DNA of 64,000 nt from positions 1 to 64,000 of the forward strand of contig JAHJCT010000028.1 of assembly GCA_018812715.1 (NCBI GenBank), in the 5' to 3' direction. How positions within the stretch are numbered: the first letter of the stretch is position 1; each line of letters starts with the position of its first letter. The notes under the pieces were generated by a model. It saw only the letters and a list, made by a program, of their open reading frames with translations, did not search any database and had not been told where the DNA came from. Below are positions 18,889 to 29,764 of this stretch, piece after piece. The stretch is from Microcaldota archaeon (GTDB taxonomy: Archaea > Micrarchaeota > Micrarchaeia > Anstonellales > Bilamarchaeaceae). The position numbers and the translations under genes were made by a program.

Positions 18889-20675
18889 TGAAAATTGGAC
18901 TTGAACTCCATCAGCGTCTTGATACGAATAAACTATTTTGTAATTGCAGTTCAAAACTTGATGATGAAGAGCCAAACCTTACACTTGTTCGTCGTTTACA
19001 CCCAGTTTTTAGTGAATTAGGTGAGATAGATGAAGCCTCACGAATAGAATATACCAAGCGCAAAGTCTTTGAATATCAAGTTTTTCGCAACAATAATTGC
19101 CTTGTAGAAACTGATGAAGAACCACCACACCCACTTAATCTTGAAGCCCTAAAAACAGTACTTAATATTGCTCTTCAACTTCATGCTTCTCCAGTTGATG
19201 AAGTTCATATAATGAGAAAAATGGTTATAGACGGAAGTAACACATCTGGTTTTCAGCGAACTGCCATTATTGCTCTTGACGGCCACCTTGATACCCCTAA
19301 AGGCCTTGTTCGTATCTCCACTATGGCTCTTGAAGAAGAAAGTGCCGGAATTGTGTCAGCGTCATCCTCAAAAACAACCTATCGGCTAGATCGCTTAGGT
19401 ATACCATTGATTGAAATTACAACTGCCCCAGATATAAAAGATGCCGACCATCTGAAAGAAGTTGCAGAAAAATTAGGGATGATTCTTCGTGCAACTGGAA
19501 AGGTTGCGAGGGGGCTTGGAACAGTGAGGCAGGATGTGAACATCTCTACAGGTGGCGGAGCACGAGTTGAAATCAAAGGAGCACAAGATCTGAAAACCCT
19601 TCCGTTGTTGGTAGAAACAGAACAAAAAAGACAACTTGAATTAGTTAAAATACTTGCTGAGCTTAGACAGCGCAAAGCCATTCCAATCAAGAAACACGCT
19701 AAAGATGTAACAGATATTTTCAAAAAAACTGAGGCCAAGTTGATTAAAAATAGTCTCGATTCTGGTGCCTTTGTTCTTGCTCAGAAACTTCAAAATCATG
19801 CTGGCATCTTAGGAAAACAAATCCAAAAAGGAAAGCGTTATGGTACAGAGCTTAGTGATTATGCAAAGCTTGCAGGCGTAAAAGGCATAATCCACAGTGA
19901 TGAATCTCTTTCCAAGTATGGCATCTCAGAATCAGAAGAAAAAGCCCTTAGAGAAGGGCTTCATGCCAAAGAAGAAGATGCATTTGTACTTATTGTTGCT
20001 CCAAAAGAACAGGCAAACAAGGCAATGGATCATGTGATCTTCCGCGCCAATATGGACTTTGTTCCAGAGGAAACAAGACGAGCAAATCCTGATGGCACTA
20101 CTAATTTCATGAGGCCCTTACCTGGAAGAGCTAGGCTTTACCCAGAAACTGATATCCCCCCAGTTCCAGTAACCAAAGAGTTTCTCTCATCAATAGAAAA
20201 GACAGAATCACTTGATGAAAAGCAACATAAACTTGAAAAAATGCTAAACAAAGAAATGGCCAACAAAATCATTCGCTCTAGGCACCTACATCTTTTTGAA
20301 AGAATTGTTGAAACTGGGGCAGATCCAATGCTTGTTGCTACAACAATTGAGAATACTATAATTTCTCTCAGACGTGAAGGTGTAGAGTTCAAGGATCTCG
20401 AAGAGCCCCTTCTTGAACTTTTTGAAGAATATGCAAAAGGCACGTTTGTCAAAGCTGCAATTCCAGATGTCCTCAAATTCATGGCTAAAGGAGCGCGGGT
20501 GGAAGCTATACTTAAGGTTTATCGTCTACAAAAGATAACAAGTAAAGATCTGGAAAAGCTTGTTATACAGAATAGCTATGATATGAAAACAGTTATGCAA
20601 AAATATCGGTTACAAGTAGATCCACAAGAAGTAGCAGAGATAATAAAGAAGAAGCGCCACTCTGAATATGTGTAA
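18885..20675 (+). CDS. gatE: Glutamyl-tRNA(Gln) amidotransferase subunit E
   Basis: MKIGLELHQRLDTNKLFCNCSS, GARVEIKGAQDLKTLPLLVETEQKRQLEL. Confidence 0.96.
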   Translation: MMKIGLELHQRLDTNKLFCNCSSKLDDEEPNLTLVRRLHPVFSELGEIDEASRIEYTKRKVFEYQVFRNNNCLVETDEEPPHPLNLEALKTVLNIALQLHASPVDEVHIMRKMVIDGSNTSGFQRTAIIALDGHLDTPKGLVRISTMALEEESAGIVSASSSKTTYRLDRLGIPLIEITTAPDIKDADHLKEVAEKLGMILRATGKVARGLGTVRQDVNISTGGGARVEIKGAQDLKTLPLLVETEQKRQLELVKILAELRQRKAIPIKKHAKDVTDIFKKTEAKLIKNSLDSGAFVLAQKLQNHAGILGKQIQKGKRYGTELSDYAKLAGVKGIIHSDESLSKYGISESEEKALREGLHAKEEDAFVLIVAPKEQANKAMDHVIFRANMDFVPEETRRANPDGTTNFMRPLPGRARLYPETDIPPVPVTKEFLSSIEKTESLDEKQHKLEKMLNKEMANKIIRSRHLHLFERIVETGADPMLVATTIENTIISLRREGVEFKDLEEPLLELFEEYAKGTFVKAAIPDVLKFMAKGARVEAILKVYRLQKITSKDLEKLVIQNSYDMKTVMQKYRLQVDPQEVAEIIKKKRHSEYV

Positions 20676-20762
20676 ACCAGTGGTTGGGAGTGTCTTTTTA
20701 AATCTATTGCTTTAGTGGTTATTAGTGGTAAAGTATTTAAATATTAAGTGTGGTAATAAACT

Positions 20763-22148
20763 ATGCAAAACGCCAGAATGAGTGCTAAACCTATCCATCT
20801 TCACTTTAATAGCAGGTTTCCATTTCCAGTCAATCCAATATTCTTTGGCCAAACATTCGTTATAGGCAATCTTACCGCTGCAACCCGCTTCAATGGCAGA
20901 GGAAAAAACATTGTTTTTATAAGAGATCTTGCACCTCTTGAAGAGGGCCTTACAAGTAAACAAGTTCACAAATTATCAGAAAAACGCTTTAATGCAGAAT
21001 TAAAATTTGGCTATGGAATAGAGGCCATTGATGATAATATTCGTTTTATCAGAAGCCTGATTGACAAGGGTCTCTATCCCGTTTTATCCTTCCACTATGC
21101 AATGAGTTCTGATACTATCTTTGCCTGTGCATTGAAAGATCGTCTTAAGCAGCTTGGATTGGATGATCACGTTGCAATGATCTTCTATTTACATACTCGT
21201 GCAGATGGCATAGTTCATAAAGCAGCTAGTGAAAGTTTCAGACGATACTATGATCACATGGTTCAGGCAGCTGACGGCACCATCTCAGTGAGTGATTCTG
21301 TACTTGATAGCTTTATGCAAACAGGCAATGGTCAATTTGATCGGTCTAGCGCATTTGTTGTTCGTAATGGTATTGATCCTTATATATACGTAATTGATGC
21401 TGAAAGTGAGGTTACTAAAGCACGTGCAGAAATTGGACTTGCACCTGATTTGGAAAAAGTAGTTTCATATGCTGGCCGTTTAGATAAAATAAAAGGCAGC
21501 AGTTTTCTAGCACGTGTTTTGGAACATTTTGATAGAAGTAAAGATCCAAAAGATAGCAAAGTTGGTTTTGTTATTGCTACTCCTCACGTACTCAATATCG
21601 ATTCTGCTTCAAGGCACTTCAAATGGGTTATGAGGATGGAAAGACTCATTCGCGAAAACAGACTAAAAATAGTCCTCGATATCTCTAAATTCACCCGTAG
21701 TGATCCACGATTTAGGGGGCACGTACACGATATTCTTGTTGATTATGCTAGATTACGTGGTTATTCTGAGATAGAACATCATCAAGCTTATGGTGGTATG
21801 ACGAACAAACCAGTTCAGACATTTTCAGACATTTATCTTCACCCTTCAAGGAGCGAAGGCCTTCCACTTGCCGTAGTAGAGGCAGTACTCTCAGGTGCTT
21901 ACGTCATAGCAACCCCTGTAGGTGGCATTCCAGAGGTTGTAATAGACAAGACGCTAGGGACTTTAGTCGAAATCGGCACTGATATAAATGCTTTTGTAAA
22001 TAAGTTAATTATGGAAATTTGTGGAAGAGACGTGCAAAGAACCTATGATCGAGCTCATTTAGCTGATCATCTCGCTTCATACACTGAAGGACACATGTTT
22101 ACGGAATTTAGTAAAGCAGTTTCACAGATTATAGAAAGAAAGAGGTAA
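20763..22148 (+). CDS. GT4-type glycosyltransferase
   Basis: VSYAGRLDKIKGSSFL and SDIYLHPSRSEGLPLAVVEAVLSGAYVIATPVGGIPEVV. Confidence 0.88.
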   Translation: MQNARMSAKPIHLHFNSRFPFPVNPIFFGQTFVIGNLTAATRFNGRGKNIVFIRDLAPLEEGLTSKQVHKLSEKRFNAELKFGYGIEAIDDNIRFIRSLIDKGLYPVLSFHYAMSSDTIFACALKDRLKQLGLDDHVAMIFYLHTRADGIVHKAASESFRRYYDHMVQAADGTISVSDSVLDSFMQTGNGQFDRSSAFVVRNGIDPYIYVIDAESEVTKARAEIGLAPDLEKVVSYAGRLDKIKGSSFLARVLEHFDRSKDPKDSKVGFVIATPHVLNIDSASRHFKWVMRMERLIRENRLKIVLDISKFTRSDPRFRGHVHDILVDYARLRGYSEIEHHQAYGGMTNKPVQTFSDIYLHPSRSEGLPLAVVEAVLSGAYVIATPVGGIPEVVIDKTLGTLVEIGTDINAFVNKLIMEICGRDVQRTYDRAHLADHLASYTEGHMFTEFSKAVSQIIERKR

Positions 22149-22151
22149 AAT

Positions 22152-22490
22152 ATGGTTGCAGTAGCATTAAGAACTCGAGATTACAATGATATTTCACGTG
22201 CCATTCTCTCAATAGCGAGCAGGAGGACTAAATCCACAAGGTCTATGCCAATATGGGGCAGCGTAGACAAAACAATAGATGATGTTCTAAATATTATGAA
22301 TGCTAAAAGGGGCAGGGATGGAAGGCCACCCGTAGCACTTTCAGATCTTCATAGAGCAATTACGTCCTATCTTAGAGATGAGCGAAATCCATTGGTAGAA
22401 GAATATACTGATGCTCTCGCAAATGTAAGAGAAATGAGATTGGGCGGAAAGTTTCAACAACTTCCTTTGTTTGATTTTACCAAGGAATAA
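22152..22490 (+). CDS. Hypothetical protein
   Basis: 112-aa ORF 3 nt after the glycosyltransferase. Confidence 0.6.
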   Translation: MVAVALRTRDYNDISRAILSIASRRTKSTRSMPIWGSVDKTIDDVLNIMNAKRGRDGRPPVALSDLHRAITSYLRDERNPLVEEYTDALANVREMRLGGKFQQLPLFDFTKE

Positions 22491-22492
22491 TC

Positions 22493-22981
22493 ATGTTTAA
22501 TCCATGTTCATTATGTCCTGCTTCTTGTTGCAAGACATACATCATAACCACTACATCTTTTGATGTTCAACGTGTCTGTCAAGCAACAGGAAAAAAACAC
22601 GAAGAATTTGCTGTTTTACACGAACTCCGACTTCTTAATTATGATCCAGACATGGTTCTCAATACAACCGATCGTTATGGTCATTATATTTTAGGTTTCA
22701 AATCCCACCCCTGCACTTTTCTTGAGAATAACCGTTGTTCTATCTATGAAAGCGCTCCTCTTTCATGTCGACATTTTCCATACACAGTAGGCAATATGAA
22801 TACACGTTTTTGTCCATTACCCTCTCAACTTTTCTTTCGTTTAAAAGGCCCTGAGACAGACAAAACTATTCTTTTAACTGAACTCAAACTCTACAAAGAA
22901 ATAGTAAAAGAATGGAATGAAAAATCTGGAACAAAGGATGACTGCATCAACTTCTTACTTGGATCAAGTATCTCCCATTAG
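22493..22981 (+). CDS. YkgJ-family cysteine-cluster protein
   Basis: CSLCPASCCK, HPCTFLENNRCSIYESAPLSCRHFPY. Confidence 0.85.
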   Translation: MFNPCSLCPASCCKTYIITTTSFDVQRVCQATGKKHEEFAVLHELRLLNYDPDMVLNTTDRYGHYILGFKSHPCTFLENNRCSIYESAPLSCRHFPYTVGNMNTRFCPLPSQLFFRLKGPETDKTILLTELKLYKEIVKEWNEKSGTKDDCINFLLGSSISH

Positions 22982-23014
22982 AATTTTAAACAGATCTATA
23001 CATTATCCAACACA

Positions 23015-24067
23015 ATGAAACGTTTTGAAGGGTTCAGACTTAACACTGAGACTGCAGACCTCATAAGAGCAAATCACACATATAACAATCCAAAATTTCA
23101 ACTTATGTGCGGTTTTCCAGCAAAACCTCTCAAAATGCGCACCCCACTTGTTGAAGAAGTCTATGAAAGAGCCATGGCTGGTGAATCACTGAGAATCACT
23201 GGTTATCCTGGGGCTGGAAAAACAGAACTTATAATACACATGCTTACCAAAACTTATGAGGATGATCTACTTGGTTTAGGCATTATTTTATATCCCAACC
23301 TTGGTGGTTTTCATATTCATTCTGATCAATTGCTAACCGCATGGAAGCTTATTGATGAAGGATTTAAGCCTCGTTTTCTTGTTATTGATGAAGCATCAGA
23401 AGCAGTTCCAAAATTACGTAAATTGTTGAATGGAAAGTTTATTCCAGATCCTACTCTAAACCTCGGTATATTACTCGACATATTAGCAAAACTACCTGAT
23501 TCTACCTCATTGGTTGTTTCATTCCCCTCAATCAAAAAACATCTTGCTGGCTCAGACAAAACACGTGAACAAGAGGCTGATTTTTTTGGTCCTGGGGCAA
23601 CTATCACCATCCCATCTTATCTCACATTAGAGGATTTTGCCAATCTATTCTACTTCAAAATCACATCGTACTTTGGTTCTGAGCAAAAAGCAGGAGTTAA
23701 CAAACTTGCAGATAAACTAGCTGAGCATATTGGCCTCTATGATGGTGCCATTTCTACACTCCTACTTAGACAAATGTTTGATCATAGGCGTGCCCTCAAA
23801 CAATTAATTGATGATGGTGATGTGGAACACTTCTGCCAAGCATTACATGAAGCGGGTCTGCTAACTCGCTTTGCTTCTGATGTAATTGCTGGAGTATCCC
23901 TTCCTTTAGAATATATCCAGTTTGCGCTTTCCGCTTTTGATAATAAAACTTTATCGGAAGATTCAGATCTACAACATTTAGTAGAGTATGGTATCCTACT
24001 AAATGGGGCTAATATAAACAGAACAAGCCTTACTTTCAATGCATTTCAATGTGCTTTATCTTCTTAA
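23015..24067 (+). CDS. P-loop ATPase, hypothetical
   Basis: Walker A GYPGAGKTEL, Walker B FLVIDEASEA. Confidence 0.75.
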   Translation: MKRFEGFRLNTETADLIRANHTYNNPKFQLMCGFPAKPLKMRTPLVEEVYERAMAGESLRITGYPGAGKTELIIHMLTKTYEDDLLGLGIILYPNLGGFHIHSDQLLTAWKLIDEGFKPRFLVIDEASEAVPKLRKLLNGKFIPDPTLNLGILLDILAKLPDSTSLVVSFPSIKKHLAGSDKTREQEADFFGPGATITIPSYLTLEDFANLFYFKITSYFGSEQKAGVNKLADKLAEHIGLYDGAISTLLLRQMFDHRRALKQLIDDGDVEHFCQALHEAGLLTRFASDVIAGVSLPLEYIQFALSAFDNKTLSEDSDLQHLVEYGILLNGANINRTSLTFNAFQCALSS

Positions 24068-24068
24068 C

Positions 24069-26471
24069 TTATTCTTGCTCTGATTTTGGCACAACAGTAA
24101 AAGTCGCTACTTTCTCCCCATCACCAAGACGTATTATTCTAACTCCCTGCGTGTTTCTTCCGATAACTGAAATATCTTTAACATACGTACGTATTGCTTG
24201 CCCTCTAGAACTCATCAATATTATTCCATCCCCATCATCTACTGCTCTTATGCCAACTACATCTCCGTTTCTGCCTTCTGTTTTTATGTTTATTACGCCA
24301 GATCCGCCTCTGGATTGAAGTCTATATTCATCTATTGAAGTTCTTTTTCCAAAACCATTTTCTGTTATTGTAAGCAATGCAGGTTTTCTGCACACCGCGC
24401 TTCCGACGACTGCATCATCTTTAGATTTTAATCTTATGCCTATAACTCCCTGCCCAGTACGTCCGATCTCACGCACATCATCTTCCTTGAATCGTATTGC
24501 CTGTCCTTTTTTGGTTGCAATTATTACTTCTTGCTTGCCATCTGTTTTTCTTACTTCAACTAGTTCGTCATCTTCTTTAAGTGTTATTGCAATAATGCCG
24601 CCACGTCTTATATTCTTGAAATTTTCAAGTGCTGTTTTCTTTACGACTCCTTTCTTTGTAAACATCATCAAATGCTCTTCAGTATCGAATTTATCAACAC
24701 TTATCCATGATGTCACTTTCTCATCTTTCAATTCAAGAAGACTTACGAGTGTTTTTCCAGTGGCATATCTGCTTCCTTCAGGGGCACGATAGACCTTCAT
24801 CCAGAACATTCTTCCTTTATCAGTAAACAACAACAAGTAATTGTGATTTTGAGTTATGATGACATCCTGGACAAAATCTTCATCTTTAGTACTTCCTTTA
24901 ACTCCCTTTCCCCCACGATGTTGAGCCCGGTACTCATCCAAACCAACTCTTTTCACATAACCTCTATTGGTAATTACTACAACAACCTCATCATTAGGTA
25001 TCAGTGCTTCAATATCAATGTCTTCTTCACCATCTATAAGTTCTGTACGCCTCTCATCACCATATTTTTCTTTTATTTCAACAAGTTCTTCCTTTATTAT
25101 TGTCAAAATCTTGTTAATATCAGCAAGAACATCCTTGAGCCATGCAATTTTCTTTGTTAATTCTAGATACTCATTTTCTATTTTTTCACGTTCAAGTGTT
25201 ATTAATTTAGATAATTTCATTTCCAGTATTGCATTTGCTTGTTTTTCAGTTAAAGAATAATTATTCATCAATCCCTGCCTTGCTTCATTTATGTCCTTGG
25301 ATTTTCTTAAGAAGTCAACAATCGGTTCAATATTTTCAAGCGCCACCTTCAGGCCTTCTAATATGTGCGCCTTTTCTTCAGCCTGCCTAAGTTCGAATTC
25401 ACTTCTTTTCCTTATTATCTCTTTTCTAAATTCTATGAATTCAGTTATTATCTTGTAAAGAGGAAGCACTTGCGGCTGTTTGTTTGAAATTGCAAGATTT
25501 ATGATTCCAAAAGTTGATTGTAGTGGGGTATGGGCATAAAGCTGATTTTCCACAACGTCCAGATCATATCCTTTTTTTACGTCTATTCTCACTTCCATTC
25601 CTTCTTTATCTGAACGATCATGGATCCCAGAAATTCCTTCTACTTTCTTGGTTTTCACTGCCTTTACAATTGATTCTATCAAAGATGTTTTTGCAAGTTG
25701 GTATGGTATTTCATTTATAACCAGCTCATGTTTTTCCTCATCTTTTTCTATTCTCCCCCTTACTTTTATTATTCCCTTTCCAGTTGCATATGCTTGTGCT
25801 ATCCCAGCTTTTCCAACTATCAATCCCCCTGTTGGAAAGTCCGGCCCTTGAATAATAGTTAGTAATTCTGTTTCGTCTGCACCATCTATCACAGCTATTG
25901 TACCATCTATAACTTCATTGAGATTATGTGGTGGCATGTTCGTTGCCATTCCAACAGCTATCCCGGAAGAGCCATTGATAAGAAGATTAGGGAGTTTTGA
26001 GGGAAGCACATCTGGCTCTTTTAATGTCCCATCAAAATTATCTGACCAGGACACAGTTTCCTTTTCTAGATCTGTCAAAAGTTCCGCAGCAGCCTTGGAC
26101 ATCCGTACCTCAGTATATCTCATAGCAGCCGGATTATCACCATCAATCGATCCCATGTTTCCTTGGCCATCAATAAGCATGTAACGTAGCGAAAACGGCT
26201 GTGCCATACGCACAAGAGCGTCATATATCGCCATATCACCGTGAGGATGGTACTTACCAAGCGTTTCACCAACCACCCTTGCACTTTTCTTATGTGGTTT
26301 AGTGTAAACATTACCGAGCTCATGCATGGCATAAAGAATTCTTCTATGAACTGGTTTGAGCCCATCTCTTATATCTGGTATGGCCCGCCCTATTATCACT
26401 GACATTGCATAATCGAGATAACTCTCTTTCATGTCCTTTTCTATCGTTCTTTCAGTTATCTTCTCGGTCAT
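24069..26471 (-). CDS. gyrA: DNA gyrase subunit A
   Basis: [47 protein letters not shown]-terminal QRGGKG-type beta-pinwheel repeats. Confidence 0.97.
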   Translation of the reverse strand: MTEKITERTIEKDMKESYLDYAMSVIIGRAIPDIRDGLKPVHRRILYAMHELGNVYTKPHKKSARVVGETLGKYHPHGDMAIYDALVRMAQPFSLRYMLIDGQGNMGSIDGDNPAAMRYTEVRMSKAAAELLTDLEKETVSWSDNFDGTLKEPDVLPSKLPNLLINGSSGIAVGMATNMPPHNLNEVIDGTIAVIDGADETELLTIIQGPDFPTGGLIVGKAGIAQAYATGKGIIKVRGRIEKDEEKHELVINEIPYQLAKTSLIESIVKAVKTKKVEGISGIHDRSDKEGMEVRIDVKKGYDLDVVENQLYAHTPLQSTFGIINLAISNKQPQVLPLYKIITEFIEFRKEIIRKRSEFELRQAEEKAHILEGLKVALENIEPIVDFLRKSKDINEARQGLMNNYSLTEKQANAILEMKLSKLITLEREKIENEYLELTKKIAWLKDVLADINKILTIIKEELVEIKEKYGDERRTELIDGEEDIDIEALIPNDEVVVVITNRGYVKRVGLDEYRAQHRGGKGVKGSTKDEDFVQDVIITQNHNYLLLFTDKGRMFWMKVYRAPEGSRYATGKTLVSLLELKDEKVTSWISVDKFDTEEHLMMFTKKGVVKKTALENFKNIRRGGIIAITLKEDDELVEVRKTDGKQEVIIATKKGQAIRFKEDDVREIGRTGQGVIGIRLKSKDDAVVGSAVCRKPALLTITENGFGKRTSIDEYRLQSRGGSGVINIKTEGRNGDVVGIRAVDDGDGIILMSSRGQAIRTYVKDISVIGRNTQGVRIIRLGDGEKVATFTVVPKSEQE

Positions 26472-26477
26472 AAGGCA

Positions 26478-29400
26478 TCATATATCCAGATTCTTTACTT
26501 CGACTGCATTATCTTCTATGAATTGTCTTCTGGGCTCTACATTGTCTCCCATAAGTACTGTGAATAGCTCATCAGCTACTATTGCATCCTCTATTGTTAC
26601 CTTCTTGAGTGTTCTCGTTTCAGGATCCATAGTGGTTTCCCATAACTGTCCTGGATTCATTTCACCAAGACCCTTGTAACGTTGTATTCCTGCCTCTCCA
26701 ATTTCAATTAACTTTTGCTTGAGTTCATCATCACTATATGCGTAATCTATTCGTTTTCCCTTCTGAACCCTGTAAAGAGGCGGTTGTGCAATGTATAAGT
26801 ATCCTTTTTCTATTACTTCTTTGAAATAGCGATAGAACAATGTAAGCAAAAGCGTTCTGATATGCGAACCATCTACATCAGCATCAGTCATTATCACTAC
26901 CTTATGATATCTAATTTTTGAAATATCAAAGTCATCCTTGAATCCTGCACCCATAGAAAGAACGACATTCTTTATCTCTTCACTATTCAATACCTTGTGC
27001 ATCGGTGCCTTCTCAACATTAAGTATTTTTCCTCTAAGTGGAAGTATTGCTTGATATCTCCTATCTCTTGCTTGTTTTGAACTGTTGTGAACAAATACAC
27101 CACTTGCGAGAGCGAAATTATGTGTTCCTTCTACTTCAAAATCGTAAACATCTATTTTTTTATTAATCTTCTCTAATCTTTTGATTTTATGATTGTAGTG
27201 TTGTATTTGTTCCATTAACAATTTTTCATCATTTCCAAAAAATCGCTGGCATATAGTATCATATTTAAGAAGATTCTTATCATTTCTTTTTAGTCTTTCT
27301 TTATTATAGTTCTCTTTACTAAGTTCCCCTTCTCTTTCAAAAATCTCTCTCATTACTGTTAATGCTTTTTCCTTATACGTTCTGTTATAACTCTCTTTTC
27401 TTTTTGCTCTGAAGTCTGTCGTCCATTGCTCTTTTGTTTTTTGTCTTCTCCATACACGTAATTTATCATCCATCCATTGCATTTTTGCTTTCCTTTCCAA
27501 TTCTTTTTTCTTTTCGGGGTGTTTTTTGAAATATGCCTTTACTCTCTCAGATTGTTTTTTCCTATTTTCCGGATTGCTCCAATGTTCTTGTTGTTTTTGA
27601 TTAAGTAATTCATTATTTCTCTTTCTGTATTCTGTATTATTATAGTAAAAATTAAGGAAAGATTCAACCATATATCTCTTGTAGCTTTCATTTTTCCATT
27701 GTTTTTTTGCTCTTTTACTTAACATCCTCCGTATTTTTGGCTTGCACATTACTACACTGATTTTATTACGGTATTCTTCAGTTTGATGTGCTCTGCGGAT
27801 TTTTTCCAATACCTCTGGCTTTGCCATAGTCTCTTTTACCACTCGTGCATGTAAATCGAGATGCTCTTGTTTACCCATACGACGCAGATTCGTTGGATTA
27901 TTGTTACGTTTATTGAAATCGACATGATGCACACATGAGTTTTTCTTCTTTGAGTATTTTTTTGTTGCTAAATTGTATTCATCAGCCAGTAAATGAGTAA
28001 ATATCCATCTACTATCTTTAGGATCGAAAACTAGTTCATAACCCGCGATTGTTATTCTTTTACCTAGTTTTGAATATTGTCTATATAACGGCATCAAAGA
28101 TACTTTTTCAGTTAATTCTTCTGCTTTTTGATAAGAACCGTCACGTACCATAAAAAGATGGTCTGGTGTGCATATAATCTCTTCTTGATCGTCTGTAATA
28201 ACTCTTATTACTTCTGCATTTTTTCTGGTAATTCTAGGATCTTTTATCGGCGCAATTCCAATATGACCATCCTCATTTATAGTGTAACAAAAGTTCTGTT
28301 TCCCTTGCCTATGCTCTTTTACAAGTTCTCTAAAACTGAGATTCCTGCCATCCGCTAAAGCAACTTTTGTATCTCCTGAAAAACATCCACCTGCACTATC
28401 ACCTTCCACAATGAAAATCTCAGCTTTTTGTGGATCTTGTTCACTGCAATCTGCCAGTTTTCCGGGCAAAAGACTGCTTTCAAATACTGTTTTTCTTCTT
28501 ATCAGATCCTTTGCTTTTTGTGCTGCTTCTCTTGCTTCCATTGAACTTACTATTTTTTGAGCTATAATTCTTGCTTCATTTGGGTGCTCTTCGAGGTATG
28601 TTTTGAGATTATCATAAACAACACTGTCAACGATTCCCCGAACCTCACTATTCCCAAGCTTTGTTTTTGTCTGTCCTTCAAATTGTGGTTCAGGAATCCT
28701 AAGGCTAACTACTGCTGTAAGTCCTTCACTTGCATCATTACCAGTAATTTTTCTCTCTTCTTTAATGATCTTATTTGATTTTACATAATCGTTAATTGTT
28801 CTTGTCAAAGCTGTTCTGAAACCAGTCAGATGGGTTCCGCCCTCTATTGTTTTTATATTATTAACAAAACTGTAAATCATCTCATTATAGCTATCTGTAT
28901 ATTGGAGTGCCAATTCCATTTCGATTCCATCAGCTTTTTTCTCAAAACAAAACGGTTCGTGAAGCATGTTCCTAGCTTTGTTAAGGTATTTTACGAACTG
29001 TGTTATTCCACCCTCATAGCAAAAACTCTCTTCTTTATCGGTTCGTTCATCTCCAAGTGAAATTCTGAGACCTTTATTCAAAAATGCAAGTTCCATTAAG
29101 CGTTCTTTCAAATATTCATAATCAAATTCAAGCACAGTGAAAATTTCATGATCTGGTTTGAATATCACTACTGTTCCCCTGTGCTCAGTGTCACCTACAA
29201 TTTTTGCTGGCTGTATTAATTTACCTCTACTGTATCCAATTGTGTGTAATTTTTTCTCCCTATGTACCTCAATTGTCATCCATTCAGAAAGTGCATTAAC
29301 AACACTCATACCTACACCATGCAACCCTCCTGAAACTTGGTACGCCTTTTTTGCAAATTTGCCACCTGCATGCAAAGAACTAGATACTACTTCTAAGGCT

Positions 29401-29666
29401 GATTTTCCTGATTTATGTATATCTATCGGTATGCCTCGCCCATCATCATTTATACTTACTGAGCCATCCTTGCGTAATACGATTTTGATATTTTTACAAT
29501 ACCCGGCTAACGCTTCATCTATGCTGTTGTCTACAATTTCATAGACTAAGTGGTGTAGTCCTCTTTTGACAGTGTCTCCTATGTACATTCCTGGCCTTCT
29601 TCGTACTCCTTCGAGACCTTCAAGAATCTGGATTTCTTTAGCTGTATATTCTGAGTCACTTTCCAT
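26478..29666 (-). CDS. gyrB: DNA gyrase subunit B, intein-containing precursor
   Basis: GHKL motifs (DNSIDEALAGYC, DDGRGIPIDIH), TOPRIM EGDSAGG split from SSKQARDRR by the intein. Confidence 0.97.
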   Translation of the reverse strand: MESDSEYTAKEIQILEGLEGVRRRPGMYIGDTVKRGLHHLVYEIVDNSIDEALAGYCKNIKIVLRKDGSVSINDDGRGIPIDIHKSGKSALEVVSSSLHAGGKFAKKAYQVSGGLHGVGMSVVNALSEWMTIEVHREKKLHTIGYSRGKLIQPAKIVGDTEHRGTVVIFKPDHEIFTVLEFDYEYLKERLMELAFLNKGLRISLGDERTDKEESFCYEGGITQFVKYLNKARNMLHEPFCFEKKADGIEMELALQYTDSYNEMIYSFVNNIKTIEGGTHLTGFRTALTRTINDYVKSNKIIKEERKITGNDASEGLTAVVSLRIPEPQFEGQTKTKLGNSEVRGIVDSVVYDNLKTYLEEHPNEARIIAQKIVSSMEAREAAQKAKDLIRRKTVFESSLLPGKLADCSEQDPQKAEIFIVEGDSAGGCFSGDTKVALADGRNLSFRELVKEHRQGKQNFCYTINEDGHIGIAPIKDPRITRKNAEVIRVITDDQEEIICTPDHLFMVRDGSYQKAEELTEKVSLMPLYRQYSKLGKRITIAGYELVFDPKDSRWIFTHLLADEYNLATKKYSKKKNSCVHHVDFNKRNNNPTNLRRMGKQEHLDLHARVVKETMAKPEVLEKIRRAHQTEEYRNKISVVMCKPKIRRMLSKRAKKQWKNESYKRYMVESFLNFYYNNTEYRKRNNELLNQKQQEHWSNPENRKKQSERVKAYFKKHPEKKKELERKAKMQWMDDKLRVWRRQKTKEQWTTDFRAKRKESYNRTYKEKALTVMREIFEREGELSKENYNKERLKRNDKNLLKYDTICQRFFGNDEKLLMEQIQHYNHKIKRLEKINKKIDVYDFEVEGTHNFALASGVFVHNSSKQARDRRYQAILPLRGKILNVEKAPMHKVLNSEEIKNVVLSMGAGFKDDFDISKIRYHKVVIMTDADVDGSHIRTLLLTLFYRYFKEVIEKGYLYIAQPPLYRVQKGKRIDYAYSDDELKQKLIEIGEAGIQRYKGLGEMNPGQLWETTMDPETRTLKKVTIEDAIVADELFTVLMGDNVEPRRQFIEDNAVEVKNLDI
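27084..28385 (-). mobile_element. GyrB intein, 434 aa, with HNH endonuclease domain
   Basis: Starts CFSGDTKVALADGR, block B CTPDHLFMVRDGS, HNH-like CVHHVDFNKRNNNPTNLRRM, ends THNFALASGVFVHN with S at +1; junction codons located on the sequence. Confidence 0.95.
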
Positions 29667-29764
29667 ATTATTACCACTAATTTTTTTCCTAGTTTATCGT
29701 CGATAAAAAGGCTTCTGTCACCAGTGTATCATTATTAATTAAAAGTCTTTAAATTGTTATGTTT

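Noticed and set aside
20696-20762. Repeated TTAGTGGTTA/TTAGTGGTAA motifs before the glycosyltransferase
   Set aside because: Short, AT-rich and partly explained by SD-like and TATA-like sequence; too weak to call a regulatory array
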